A DNA stretch of 64,000 nucleotides from Nocardia australiensis (lineage in GTDB: Bacteria; Actinomycetota; Actinomycetes; Mycobacteriales; Mycobacteriaceae): the NCBI RefSeq assembly GCF_020733705.1, contig NZ_JAJFZM010000006.1:124001-188000 (forward strand), written 5' to 3'. The notes beneath the pieces were generated by a model that was not told the DNA's origin, searched no databases, and was given only the letters and a program-made list of their open reading frames with translations. Positions 1 through 8,511 of this stretch are shown here, one piece after another (the first letter of the stretch is position 1; each line of letters opens with the position of its first letter). The translations under genes were made by a program, and so were the position numbers.

Positions 1-348
1 CGCAGGCTCATTTCACCCGAAATGTGTCGCAGGGTGACGTCGATGACTTTGGCGCATCGTGCGGCCGGTCGCGTGCCGCGGCGGCGATCTGGCCTGCCCA
101 CAGCGTCGACAGTGCGTTGACCACCATGGGTGCGGCAACCACTGTGTGGCCAGGGCAGTGGTCAGGTCCATCAACTTCGGTGAGGCTTCCGCCGCCGGAA
201 CGCTCGACGCGCGACCGTATGCGGGCACCCCATGCCGCCGGAAATTCACCCGCAATGGGTGAGCCCGATCGACCCCACGTTTTCTAGCGTCGAACAGTCC
301 ACGATGGAGTTCACCGCTAGGACGTCGGCGCCCGAGGAAGGAGCGTCC
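1..348. other. stretch without a supported gene
   Basis: Both strands were read here. The short open frames have no recognisable family, no convincing ribosome binding site and arginine/proline-rich compositions typical of shadow frames in GC-rich DNA. I see no transposase fragment or RNA gene. It may be the decayed flank of the pseudogene that follows. Confidence 0.5.
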
Positions 349-622
349 ATGCGAATCCCTGACTGCGCGTCAGCGGGTTCGCCGGTGCCGTCATGGTCGA
401 TTCCATGTGGGTTGATCGTGCTGCTGTCACTGGCCGCGATGGTCGTCACCATCGCAGGACTGAAATCGTTCGCAGGAATGGTCGGTCCGACGTTTCTGGC
501 GTTTGATGCTGACGGTGGCCCTACAGCCGGTCCAGGGCTGGTGCAGCGCGGCGCCGCTGCCTCAAACAGGTGCGCTTAAGTCGAACAACGACGAATCCAC
601 GGCGGTACCGAAAGATCGGTAG
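349..622 (+). pseudogene. N-terminal stump of an AI-2E family transporter
   Basis: ATG 349 follows a good ribosome binding site (GGAAGGAG). The first frame gives a hydrophobic helix and the sequence GLKSFAGMVGPTFLA, like the first membrane segment of AI-2E/PerM-type permeases in actinobacteria. At about 502-504 (GTTTG) the frame breaks. In the next frame the homology continues as LMLTVALQPVQGW, which matches the family's usual FLALVLTVxVxPxQGW stretch. After that all similarity is lost and a stop comes at 620. The family is normally 350-400 residues, so at least 75 percent is missing. This is a dead remnant with one frameshift plus a large deletion. Confidence 0.6.
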
Positions 623-681
623 GAAGCGGGTAGCCCGACAAAGGGCAGCGCCGGAACGGCTGGCGGCGAAAGGGAGTCCGG

Positions 682-1311
682 ATGAACGGCGTTGTAGTAG
701 CGGCGGTCGGTGCGCTCCTGTGTTTCTACGGAATACGATCGGTGCACCTCGGAATCCTGGCGATCGGGTTCGGACTCGGGTGGTTGATCGCAGACATGTT
801 CAACCCCTCGTTCTGGGTCCTGCTGCTGTTCGGGCTCATCGGGGGACTGTCGGCGTGGGTCATCACCACACTGGTCTTCCGGTTCGCGACCTACTTCATC
901 GGCGGACTCACCGGCGCGATGGCCGGCGCGAAACTAGCCACGGTCCTACAACCCGGAGAAAAGAACTGGGCATTGAGCATGATCGTCACGCTCGCAGTAT
1001 GCGTGGCGGGTGCGTTCCTGGCGGAAAAGTTCCGCGCTCGCGCACTACTGTGGTTGACCTCGATCGGTGGCGCCAGCATGGTGCTCAGCGGCCTGGGCCG
1101 GATGAGCGAATCGCTGTCGTTTCTGCGCGCCCCGGCCCCAGGATGGCAGCAGGTCTCAGCAACCCTGGCCTGGATAGCCCTATCGGTGGCAGGATGGATC
1201 GTCCAGCGTCACATCTTCGCCGAGAAACTAGGAATCCAGCGCCTCGCCGACGACGGCGACGATCCTCCCGGAGGGATTCGCAATACCGGCGGCAAGTGGC
1301 CAAGTAGGTGA
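682..1311 (+). CDS. DUF4203-like polytopic membrane protein
   Basis: The 209-residue protein has about seven hydrophobic segments from residue 3 to 180. Glycines are frequent inside them (for example GFGLGWLIADMF and IGGLTGAMAGA), as in DUF4203/TMEM198-like proteins. Start ATG 682 is preceded by AAAGGGAG with good spacing. The polar C-terminus (last 35 residues) should be cytoplasmic. No catalytic motif is visible and the function of the family is unknown. It stands alone between the AI-2E stump and the DUF6924 gene. Confidence 0.6.
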   Translation: MNGVVVAAVGALLCFYGIRSVHLGILAIGFGLGWLIADMFNPSFWVLLLFGLIGGLSAWVITTLVFRFATYFIGGLTGAMAGAKLATVLQPGEKNWALSMIVTLAVCVAGAFLAEKFRARALLWLTSIGGASMVLSGLGRMSESLSFLRAPAPGWQQVSATLAWIALSVAGWIVQRHIFAEKLGIQRLADDGDDPPGGIRNTGGKWPSR

Positions 1312-1590
1312 CAGACGAATACCGCAATACCGACCACGCTCACCTGAGCGCGCTCCGGACTGGCCAGACCGCAGGGCCGGCAGGCCGAGTATGCACCGAA
1401 ATCTCGATCGGAGACCCAGTCCGCCAGTGGGTCCGGCAGCTATTCGCACGGTCGCGTAGCCAGGCTCGGGATGCGGGTAGGCTTCCTGCCCGTGAGGTTC
1501 GGTCCGGTGGCGGTTACTGCATTGGCCGTGATTGCGTTGGCCGTGTGTTCGGGCGATAAGGGACCGACCTCGGCGAGGCAGGAAAACGTG

Positions 1591-2022
1591 ATGCTGCTGC
1601 TGCCAGACGGCGAATCATTGTTCATTAGAACCGATTTCGCCGACGATGACGACTGGGCCGAAACTCTGGACGCGGCCACGCAGCCGTGGGATCTCGGTGG
1701 CGGGATACTCGCGTACGCGGGCATCACGCCGGTCGACGACCGTCGCTTCGAAGCGCTGACGGTGGAGAAGTTGGAGAGCCTTCTTCCCGCGCCACCGCCC
1801 TACTACCTGTTCCTGGTTGACAAGCGAGCGGTCACCGATCCCGAACATCCGATTCTCGTCGTGGATACGAGCCGGGGGAACGCAGACGTGGTGGGCTTTC
1901 AAACTTTCCGCGTGGTACCCAGCGAAATGCCGGCTGTAGAGAACAACCTGTCGCTGGCGAACATGGACTTCGAGGACTTCTCCACCAATGTCGACGCGGA
2001 TGGAGTGTTCCGCGGCTTCTGA
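1591..2022 (+). CDS. DUF6924 family protein
   Basis: The C-terminal 140 residues match my recollection of DUF6924: an early (L)FIRTDFADDDDW block, a central LFLVDKRAVTDPEHPILVVD block, and the very conserved end EMPAVENNLSLANMDF...DGVFRGF. I chose ATG 1591 because AGGA lies 7 nt upstream and the resulting 143 residues fit the family length. An upstream ATG at 1471 in the same frame would add about 40 residues with a hydrophobic stretch ending in AVCSG, which could be read as a signal peptide or weak lipobox. That would be unusual for this family. Function unknown. Confidence 0.7.
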   Translation: MLLLPDGESLFIRTDFADDDDWAETLDAATQPWDLGGGILAYAGITPVDDRRFEALTVEKLESLLPAPPPYYLFLVDKRAVTDPEHPILVVDTSRGNADVVGFQTFRVVPSEMPAVENNLSLANMDFEDFSTNVDADGVFRGF

Positions 2023-2068
2023 TGCGGACCCTCCTGCTTCATTTCCTATCGCGGCCGACCTGGTCCGC

Positions 2069-2806
2069 TCAGCCCAACCGGAGTCGATAGACGATGAAGC
2101 TCGGAATACCGGTCAGTGGACCGAGATCGTCGGGGAACCGCTCCACAGCACCCGGTGATGGCTGCGCCTCCGCAATCCCGTCGATCACGAAACCAGCCGC
2201 CGAAAACTCCGCCATCGCGGCGGCCAGCGGCCGTCGCCAGAAGTGCTGGGTCACCTCGACAGTGGCTTTCGTCCACGTGTCGGAGAGGAGCTCTGTGTCG
2301 AAGTATGTGCCACATTGACCAGCGAGGGCCGGCGCGAACGGGTGGTCGACGGAAAGCACTACCCAGCCACCTGGGCGCAGGATCTGGGCGAAGGAACGAA
2401 GTGGGACCTGCCAGTCGTATAGGTAGTGCAGCACAAGCGAACTGGTAATCCCGTCCACTGACGCAGGAGCCAATTCCAACGGCTGCGCGAGATCGGCCTC
2501 GAAGAAATGGCCTCTGCCTTCGCACCTGGCCCTGGCTTCGACGACCATCACAGGGCTCAGATCGAAGCCGATAACATCCGCGCCCTCTGACAGGAGCCAC
2601 TCACACTGGGCTCCTGCCCCACAGCCCGCGTCGAGGACTGTCAGTCCGTCGAGCGGCCTGGGAACCAACGACCGAAGCGCCGGTCGCTCGAGCCAGCCGT
2701 TATAGGGGCCGTCATCTGTGGTGGCAGACCACACCGTCGCAAGTCGATCGTAAGCCTCACGCGTGCGAAAAGAGTGCTCTGACTGAGTAATCCGTTCCAT
2801 GCTCAT
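2069..2806 (-). CDS. class I SAM-dependent methyltransferase
   Basis: This is a 245-residue UbiE/Methyltransf_11-type enzyme. Motif I is VLDAGCGAGAQCEWL (about residues 57-71), followed by the acidic motif II region GFDLSPVMV, and motif IV/post-I features in SVDGITSSLVLHYLYDW. The LRPGGWVVLSVDHP segment is the usual motif VI strand. The C-terminal half shows a WRRPL and AGF arrangement seen in small-molecule methyltransferases. Substrate is unknown. Two ATGs six bases apart (2806 and 2800) could start it; neither has a clear ribosome binding site. It runs towards the DUF6924 gene and is not obviously in an operon. Confidence 0.85.
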   Translation of the reverse strand: MSMERITQSEHSFRTREAYDRLATVWSATTDDGPYNGWLERPALRSLVPRPLDGLTVLDAGCGAGAQCEWLLSEGADVIGFDLSPVMVVEARARCEGRGHFFEADLAQPLELAPASVDGITSSLVLHYLYDWQVPLRSFAQILRPGGWVVLSVDHPFAPALAGQCGTYFDTELLSDTWTKATVEVTQHFWRRPLAAAMAEFSAAGFVIDGIAEAQPSPGAVERFPDDLGPLTGIPSFIVYRLRLG

Positions 2807-2888
2807 GTGTTCAATGATGGGCCACTCGTGCGGTGAGTCAGTCTCAGTGGCTTGCCCGGAAATTGTCTGTGTGGCACGGCGGGGCGAC

Positions 2889-3842
2889 CTACCGGTGCCG
2901 GATGTCGCGGGGGCTGACGCCGAAGCGCAGACGGAAGGCAGTACTGAACGCGCTCGCCGAGCCGAAACCCAAGCTGAGACCGAGGGCCGCGATACTCCAG
3001 TCGCGATACACGGGACTGGACAGGCGTGAATACGCCAGTTGCAGACGTTCTTCCTTGATGATTTCGCGAAGGGTGGTATCGGCGTGCTGGAGCGTTAGTT
3101 GGATTTGCCGCAGCGACCAGCCGAGGGCACGCGCGATTGTCGCACCGGTCAGCTCGGGGTCGTCGGCGTGGGTTCGAACGTAGTGTCGGACAGCGATTTC
3201 CAGATCCGCGAGATGGCTCGGTCCGGTGGGTTGCTCACCGACGATGTGCATGCACAGCAGCTCGACAAGGCGCGCCGCGGCGGTGTCGAACTGGTGCTGG
3301 GTGAGGACGGCGCCCTCGGCGAACAAGCCGGAGGCGAGGTCGGCGACAACCCGACCCAGGCCCGAGGTGAGGTCAGTGGGCTGGACCGGCCGTGCGCCGC
3401 GATCCAAGCGGGCGGCGACCTCGCGCCGCGGGATGGTCATCAGCATGCCTTTGGTGGCCTCGTCGAGAGCGAAGGCGAAGGGTTTGTCGATGGTCACCAG
3501 GCAACCGACCCCAGGTGGCAGGCGCGCGTAATCGCCTGCCTGCCAGAGTCCCATGTGCCCGTTGATAGGCAGCAGCAGCCGGTAATCGTCGTCGGAGTCA
3601 ACGCGCGCGTGTCCGGCCGTGCGGTAGTAGGTCACCGCATCGGACTCCCAGCCGACGAGCTGATAGTTGGCAGTGCGCCGCACCGTGGTGCGGCCGTCGA
3701 AATTGCTTCGGCGCGGAAAGGTGTAGCCGAGGCGGCAATGGTAGGAGTTGATCACTTCGGACCAATAGTCCGCGCGTTCCCCCGGTGTGACGGCGTGTGT
3801 CGTCGCGGATTCGACGAATACGGCTCGGTCTCGCACCGGCAC
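2889..3842 (-). CDS. AraC family transcriptional regulator
   Basis: The 317-residue protein has an N-terminal AraC-binding-like domain (to about residue 190: YWSEVINSYHCRLGYTFPRR, LLLPINGHMGLWQAGDYARLPPG). The C-terminal 100 residues form a double helix-turn-helix: the first helices lie around LTGATIARALGWSLRQIQ, the second around SIAALGLSLGFGSASAFSTAFRLRFGVSP. Start is GTG 3842 with AGGGAAAG upstream. It is divergent from the cupin/hydrolase pair across about 170 bp, the classic layout of an activator beside its target, so control of those two genes is a reasonable inference. Confidence 0.9.
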   Translation of the reverse strand: MPVRDRAVFVESATTHAVTPGERADYWSEVINSYHCRLGYTFPRRSNFDGRTTVRRTANYQLVGWESDAVTYYRTAGHARVDSDDDYRLLLPINGHMGLWQAGDYARLPPGVGCLVTIDKPFAFALDEATKGMLMTIPRREVAARLDRGARPVQPTDLTSGLGRVVADLASGLFAEGAVLTQHQFDTAAARLVELLCMHIVGEQPTGPSHLADLEIAVRHYVRTHADDPELTGATIARALGWSLRQIQLTLQHADTTLREIIKEERLQLAYSRLSSPVYRDWSIAALGLSLGFGSASAFSTAFRLRFGVSPRDIRHR

Positions 3843-4015
3843 CCACTTTCCCTACCTTGTGGTGGTGTGACCACAGGATAGAGCGTCTCGGCGCGGCCTG
3901 GGCAGGCGACAGTGTGCGCGTCACCGCAAATTTGCTGCGCCCACCGACAACTGAGGTACCCGCAGCGCCCATATCGTCACCAACCAAGACCACCACCGAC
4001 ACTGAGGGAGCAACT

Positions 4016-4549
4016 ATGCGCAGGATAGTCATGGGCCGCAATGAGTCCGGCGCAACGCGGGTCATTTCCGACGAAAGCGTCGAACCGATCACCATCGCAC
4101 TGATGCCAGGAGCGCAAGTGCACCGGATGTGGGAATTGGACGAGGCACCGACGCTGCCGGTAACCGCCTCGCAAGGGCCCGCGGACGGCATGTTCTTTCC
4201 CGGTCCCGGCGGCCTCCGCTTCGGTTTCATTTCCGTTCCTCCCGGCTTGACATATGAACCCCCTGCGAATCTGCCTGCCGAGGCCATGGTCGCCGCCGTC
4301 GCGGAGGCTGACGAGAAGCTTCCCGGCATGATGGCCACCTTCAACGAGACGATGCCGGGCGTGCATACGACCCAGACCGTCGATTTCGTGGTTGTGGTGT
4401 CCGGCGAGGGCCTGTTGCGCACCGACGATGGGGGCGAGGTGCCGCTGCATCCCGGTGACTGCGTGATCCAGAACGGTTCCGCGCACGCCTGGTTCAACAA
4501 CGGCACGCAACCATTCGTTTTCTGCTACAGCCTCGCCGGCGCCCACTGA
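4016..4549 (+). CDS. cupin domain protein
   Basis: ATG 4016 follows GAGGGAG by five bases and gives 177 residues. An N-terminal strand-rich part carries MPGAQVHRMWELDEAPTLP. The C-terminal half is a cupin barrel: VVVVSGEGLLRTDDG (motif 1 side), then EVPLHPGDCVIQNGSAHAW with the conserved GD and the late histidine (motif 2). Such proteins are often promoter-proximal partners of aromatic or quinone catabolic enzymes or small oxygenases, but metal ligands are incomplete by eye, so enzymatic or merely binding function is open. It is followed 103 bp later by an alpha/beta hydrolase on the same strand. Confidence 0.8.
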   Translation: MRRIVMGRNESGATRVISDESVEPITIALMPGAQVHRMWELDEAPTLPVTASQGPADGMFFPGPGGLRFGFISVPPGLTYEPPANLPAEAMVAAVAEADEKLPGMMATFNETMPGVHTTQTVDFVVVVSGEGLLRTDDGGEVPLHPGDCVIQNGSAHAWFNNGTQPFVFCYSLAGAH

Positions 4550-4652
4550 GCGACACCGGCCCACACCTGACGGAACAGTATCCGCCGCAGCGTCTTTGGC
4601 GGTGCTGGGCCCGATGTCGAGTGGAACCGCAGAGTGGAACAAGGAGTCATTG

Positions 4653-5483
4653 ATGAGTTTTCCGCCCTTTGTCGAACAGGCGGTGGCCACTGTTCTGGGC
4701 ACTGTTCGTGTCCGAGTCACCGGCTCGGGTCCGGCCATATTGTGCTGGCCCAGCCTATTGATGACCGGCGATATGTGGACCGCGCAAGCCGAATACTTTT
4801 CAAAGCACTACACCGTGATTCTGGTCGATCCACCGGGCCACGGAGGCAGCGAACCATTGTCGAAGATATTCAGCTTCGATGAATGCGCCCAGTGCATTAT
4901 CGACATCCTCGATGCACTGCAGATCGAGGTGACGCACGTGCTCGGCAACTCCTGGGGCGGAATGATCGGCGGGACGTTCGCCGCGCGCCATCCCGATCGG
5001 GTCGGGAGCGCCGTGCTGATGAATTGCACCGCCTCGCCCGCCGGGCGCAGGCAGCGGATCGAGTTCGGTGCGTTATTGCGCTTGGCCAAGATACTCGGTG
5101 GGTTCCGCGGACCGCTGACGCGCTCTGCGTTGACCGCTTTTCTCGGACCGACGACCCTACGCACGAGACCCGATGTCGTGACGTTCGTTCGAAAGTCCGT
5201 GCGGTCGGCCGATGTCTCGTCGGTTGCGTACGCCATCGAGTCGGTCGTGCCGGCTCGTGTCGATCAGCGAGCGTTGTTCGCGACGATCACGACCCCGGTC
5301 CTGGTGATTGCCGGCGTCGAGGACGCGACCTTTCCCAATGCCGAGACCCGCGCGATGGCCGACGCGATACCCAACTCGACGTTCCAGGTACTCGACGGCG
5401 TCGCACATCTAGCCGCCCTCGAAAACCCACCCATGATCAATGCTTTGATCGAGGACTTCCTGCCCGAACTTCCCCCGAGGTAG
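4653..5483 (+). CDS. alpha/beta fold hydrolase
   Basis: The 276-residue enzyme starts at ATG 4653 behind AAGGAG. The oxyanion region and strand run ILCWPSLLMTGDMW, then VDPPGHGGSEPL. The nucleophile elbow is GNSWGG with Ser at about residue 100. A late Asp is in VIAGVEDATFP and the catalytic His in LDGVAHLAALENP. It has the size and lid pattern of ring-fission-product or lactone hydrolases (MhpC/PcaD-like). Its pairing with the AraC regulator and cupin gene suggests a small catabolic operon; the substrate cannot be read from sequence. Confidence 0.88.
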   Translation: MSFPPFVEQAVATVLGTVRVRVTGSGPAILCWPSLLMTGDMWTAQAEYFSKHYTVILVDPPGHGGSEPLSKIFSFDECAQCIIDILDALQIEVTHVLGNSWGGMIGGTFAARHPDRVGSAVLMNCTASPAGRRQRIEFGALLRLAKILGGFRGPLTRSALTAFLGPTTLRTRPDVVTFVRKSVRSADVSSVAYAIESVVPARVDQRALFATITTPVLVIAGVEDATFPNAETRAMADAIPNSTFQVLDGVAHLAALENPPMINALIEDFLPELPPR

Positions 5484-5593
5484 CGCGGCCACCCGCACTT
5501 GACGTGGTCTGGCGCGATGCTCTCGGCCGGGCGCATTCAATGTGGCGGGTGAGATGCCTCAGGGCCGGCACCGACTCTGATCCAGCGGCGCGT

Positions 5594-6775
5594 TCAGATC
5601 ATCGCCCGCAACGGACCTTGCGGCTCGACACCGAGTGCGCTCAGCGACGCGGCGTGGTACACCGTGCCCGGGCCGTGAATGGCGTGGTGCAGACCGGCAT
5701 GCGCGTCGCGCCAGTACCGCTGAAGCGGTTTGTCCATGCGCAGCGCGGCTCCCCCGCACCGTGGATATATGTCGTCAACCGCGCGCACCGCCTGCCATGC
5801 GGCACGTACTTGGTCGCGCCGCCCGGCGGCTCGGCGCTCGAACGTGACCTCCTTGCCCGCATCGACAAGATCCCAGATCTGCTCTGCGTTGGTGATCAGC
5901 CCTTCCCGCGCCGACTTGATTTGCGCCGCCGCGTCGCCCATGACATACAACGTGTAGGGGTCGTCCTTGACAGCAGTTCCTTGCGCATTGATGCGCTGCC
6001 GCTGGTAGTTCATCGCCTCGGCCAGCAGACCTTCGCAGATTCCGATCGTGGCGGCAGTGATACCGAGTGGGAACATGCATGACCACGGCATCCGGTACAG
6101 AGTCTGAGACAACCCGGCCTCACGGACCAGGCTGCCATCGAGCAGACGGTCGTATTCCATAACCCGGTACTCCGGAACGAACGTATCCTCGATCACGAGA
6201 TCCTTTGAGCCAGTACCCTTCAGGCCCACGACATCCCACGAGTCCGCGATAATCGAGTATTCGCCGCGCGGAACAACGACGTGCAACATGGTCGGCGGAT
6301 TGACAACGTTGCCGTCCGGGTCGCACTTCATCGCACCCAGAAATGCCCATTGGCAATGGTCGGTTCCCGAGGAGAAGCTCCAGCGGCCGCTCATCCGGTA
6401 GCCGCCCTCCACTGGGATCGCCGAGCCGTTCGGCATGTACGGTGACGCTATCCACGTATTGTCGTCTGCACCCCAAACCTCCTCTTGCATACGAGAATCC
6501 GCCATCGCAAGCTGCCATGGATGCACACCGACGACACCGTGCACCCAGCCTGCGGGCGGATTGAGCGCCGCCACGGCCATCACGGTTTCGGCGAATTCCC
6601 GCACGCCGGCCTCGAGGCCGCCGTGCGTCTTCGGCTGCAGCATCTTCACCGCCCCCGCGGCCTTCATCGTTTCGACGGTTGAATCAGTAAGGCGCCCTAG
6701 CTGATCCGCCTCCGGTCCGCCCTTACGCAGGTCGTCTTGATGCTCCATGATTCGATCGAGGACCGACTCGGTCAT
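5594..6775 (-). CDS. acyl-CoA-dehydrogenase-fold flavin monooxygenase (HsaA/HpaB type)
   Basis: The 393 residues have the acyl-CoA dehydrogenase fold without the catalytic glutamate expected of true dehydrogenases. The N-terminal helices contain ETMKAAGAVKMLQPKTHGGLE, the middle domain GRWSFSSGTDHCQWAFLGA and VVGLKGTGSKDLVIEDTFVPEYR, and the C-terminal part PRCGGAALRMDKPLQRYWRDAHAGLHH. This set is characteristic of two-component reduced-flavin hydroxylases such as HsaA (steroid ring hydroxylation), which make catechols. Just upstream lies the remnant of a matching extradiol dioxygenase, and further upstream an IclR regulator, which supports an aromatic or steroid catabolic role. The reductase partner is not in the window. 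Confidence 0.87.
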   Translation of the reverse strand: MTESVLDRIMEHQDDLRKGGPEADQLGRLTDSTVETMKAAGAVKMLQPKTHGGLEAGVREFAETVMAVAALNPPAGWVHGVVGVHPWQLAMADSRMQEEVWGADDNTWIASPYMPNGSAIPVEGGYRMSGRWSFSSGTDHCQWAFLGAMKCDPDGNVVNPPTMLHVVVPRGEYSIIADSWDVVGLKGTGSKDLVIEDTFVPEYRVMEYDRLLDGSLVREAGLSQTLYRMPWSCMFPLGITAATIGICEGLLAEAMNYQRQRINAQGTAVKDDPYTLYVMGDAAAQIKSAREGLITNAEQIWDLVDAGKEVTFERRAAGRRDQVRAAWQAVRAVDDIYPRCGGAALRMDKPLQRYWRDAHAGLHHAIHGPGTVYHAASLSALGVEPQGPLRAMI

Positions 6776-6784
6776 CGCTTACTC

Positions 6785-6967
6785 CTATGTTCGCTGAAAT
6801 GGATCGACACTTCGATCGAGGGCCCACGGCGCTACGGCACAGCCGTACTCGATGTCCCAGCCACCGGGTGCGCGGACAGGCTCAGCACATCGAATGCCAA
6901 GGCACGCCAGCGATCCGGATCGGGTGGTCTGAATATTGATGTAGCCGAGGCTCTTGATCTCCGGCAT
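6785..6967 (-). pseudogene. N-terminal stump of an extradiol (BphC/HsaC-type) dioxygenase
   Basis: ATG 6967, behind GAAAGGATG, opens MPEIKSLGYINIQTT, the very typical N-terminus of 2,3-dihydroxybiphenyl 1,2-dioxygenase-type proteins. After that the open frame makes no sense, but shifting one base (an extra G among 6922-6924 on the plus strand) restores DPDRWRALAFDVLSLS, the next conserved block. That frame stops at about 6832. The rest of the roughly 300-residue enzyme is gone. It lies between the IclR gene and the flavin monooxygenase on the same strand, exactly where a ring-cleavage partner would be expected. Confidence 0.75.
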
Positions 6968-7052
6968 GTGCTCATCCTTTCCGCGGGGGCGTAGATAACG
7001 CCCTACGCGCAAGCCGTGGAAAGGAATGATGCTGCTGCGCTGTGATCGATTC

Positions 7053-7925
7053 CTACAGCCGCTCCCGCTCATCGGAAACGCAGCGGAAATCGAGCTGCGA
7101 TGTCACCGGCGAGGTAAGGTCTCGGGCCAACTCATCTCGTGAATCGATCATCGGGTTCACAGTTGCGGCCCGCGTGATCCTGTTGGCCACAGCGCGCAAC
7201 GGGTTGACGAGTTCGTTTCCGATTTGCCGGAGCGGGCCGCAGATCGAAATCGCCGCTGTGGTGGTGTATCCATCGCTCGTATTGGCGTGCCCTGCGCTGA
7301 CTGTCGCCGCGACGCACCCGATCTCGACCAATGCTTCACCGCGGTCGAAGGCTACCCCGTCGTTACGAACCTTGACGATTTCCCGAGCGAGTTCGTCGCG
7401 GTCGGTGATCGTGATAGGTGTACTGCGTTTCATCGAGTCGAATCCGGGATGTTTGAGACACCTGTCAGGCTCGGCCGCCAGCAGTGCTTTACCCAAAGCT
7501 GTGCGGTGCGCCGGCTGTCGCCCACCGATGCGCGTCGGGACACGACCACCGGTCGTGCCGGGCAGCTTATCCCAGTACACGACGTCGCTACCGTCGAGAT
7601 ACGCGAGATGTACAACCAACTGCGTACGTTCCTGCAATTCGGCGAGATACGGGTAAGCGATGCGATGGAACCAGTGATTTCGCACGGCTTCCGAGCCCAG
7701 CTCGAATATCCGAGTGCCCAGCTCGTAGCAGTCCCCCACCCGCAGTAGCCACCGGAGCTTCACCATACGTTCGAGGAGGCGGTGCGCAGAGGAACGCGGG
7801 ATCCCGGTCGCGGCCGATATCTGCGAAAGTGTCATATAGCCTTCGAGCTCGACGGCCCCCAGCACGAGCTCGACCCGTTCGAGCTGCGAGACCGGTGACT
7901 CCGGCTCTTTCGGTACCACTTCCAT
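7053..7925 (-). CDS. IclR family transcriptional regulator
   Basis: The 290-residue protein has a winged helix-turn-helix at residues 13-75 (MTLSQISAATGIPRSSAHRLL). A GAF-like IclR effector domain follows, with VVHLAYLDGSDVVYWDKLPG, HRTALGKALLAA and the C-terminal DRGEALVEIGCVAATV block. The C-terminal tail of about 30 residues after the effector domain is longer than usual. It lies upstream of, and in the same direction as, the dioxygenase stump and flavin monooxygenase, so it probably controls that small aromatic catabolic unit. The inducer is unknown. Confidence 0.92.
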   Translation of the reverse strand: MEVVPKEPESPVSQLERVELVLGAVELEGYMTLSQISAATGIPRSSAHRLLERMVKLRWLLRVGDCYELGTRIFELGSEAVRNHWFHRIAYPYLAELQERTQLVVHLAYLDGSDVVYWDKLPGTTGGRVPTRIGGRQPAHRTALGKALLAAEPDRCLKHPGFDSMKRSTPITITDRDELAREIVKVRNDGVAFDRGEALVEIGCVAATVSAGHANTSDGYTTTAAISICGPLRQIGNELVNPLRAVANRITRAATVNPMIDSRDELARDLTSPVTSQLDFRCVSDERERL

Positions 7926-8087
7926 CCTCCGACCAGCGCTTGTTCATTGCCGCGCGAGAATCGGCGGCAATCACATACGTCCATTCTGGCGCTCGAGGCC
8001 ACTTCTTGACCCACAGTTGGAGATCAACCCTCGATTTATCGCGGATCTGGTGGCAGCCGTCCACAACTGGAGGCAGAGCAATAGCAT

Positions 8088-8320
8088 CCCGCCTCGACCT
8101 GCTCTTCGGTGATCTTGCGCGGGGCGCCGAGACGCGGATCGTCGCTCAACCCATCAATCCGCTTGTCCAGGAACCGCTTCCGCCACTCGGTCACCGTCTG
8201 CGGTCAGATCCCCAACTCGACGGCCACCTCCTTGTTCGACCGCCCACCCGCCTGGGCGCACCCAGCAGCGTCTCACGCTCGTCCTCGGACAAAACCACAT
8301 GTTCTTTCAAGCGACCAACT
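8088..8320 (-). mobile_element. IS630-family transposase remnant
   Basis: On the minus strand LKEHVVLSEDERETLLGAPRR reads as the N-terminus of an IS630-type transposase. The frame then shifts by one and the helix-turn-helix region continues as RSNKEVAVELGI, a TGA stop, PQTVTEWRKRFLDKRIDGL, then a DDPRLGAPRKITEEQV block. Only the DNA-binding N-terminal part is left; the DDE domain is absent. It carries a frameshift, a nonsense codon and a truncation, so it is inactive. Confidence 0.75.
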
Positions 8321-8511
8321 CCAACCACGAAACCGGAACTTGCATCAGTGAGGAGGCGGCCGGGGCGGCATAGAATACCGAACAGTCGGGTGTTCATGGC
8401 TGGTGCGGGCGAGCAATTAGATGAGGGCTGCGAGTCCCTGACGCCTTTCGACATCCTGCCTGTTAGTTCTCACGTCCACATCCAGCAACAAGATCGGAAG
8501 GTGGTTGGGTT

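Noticed and set aside
570-1307. 245-residue plus-strand open frame over the DUF4203 gene
   Set aside because: Arginine-rich shadow frame of the clearly hydrophobic, well-initiated DUF4203 gene.
4883-6082. 399-residue plus-strand open frame
   Set aside because: Runs through the hydrolase end and antisense to the flavin monooxygenase; composition is Arg/Asp-rich with no family.
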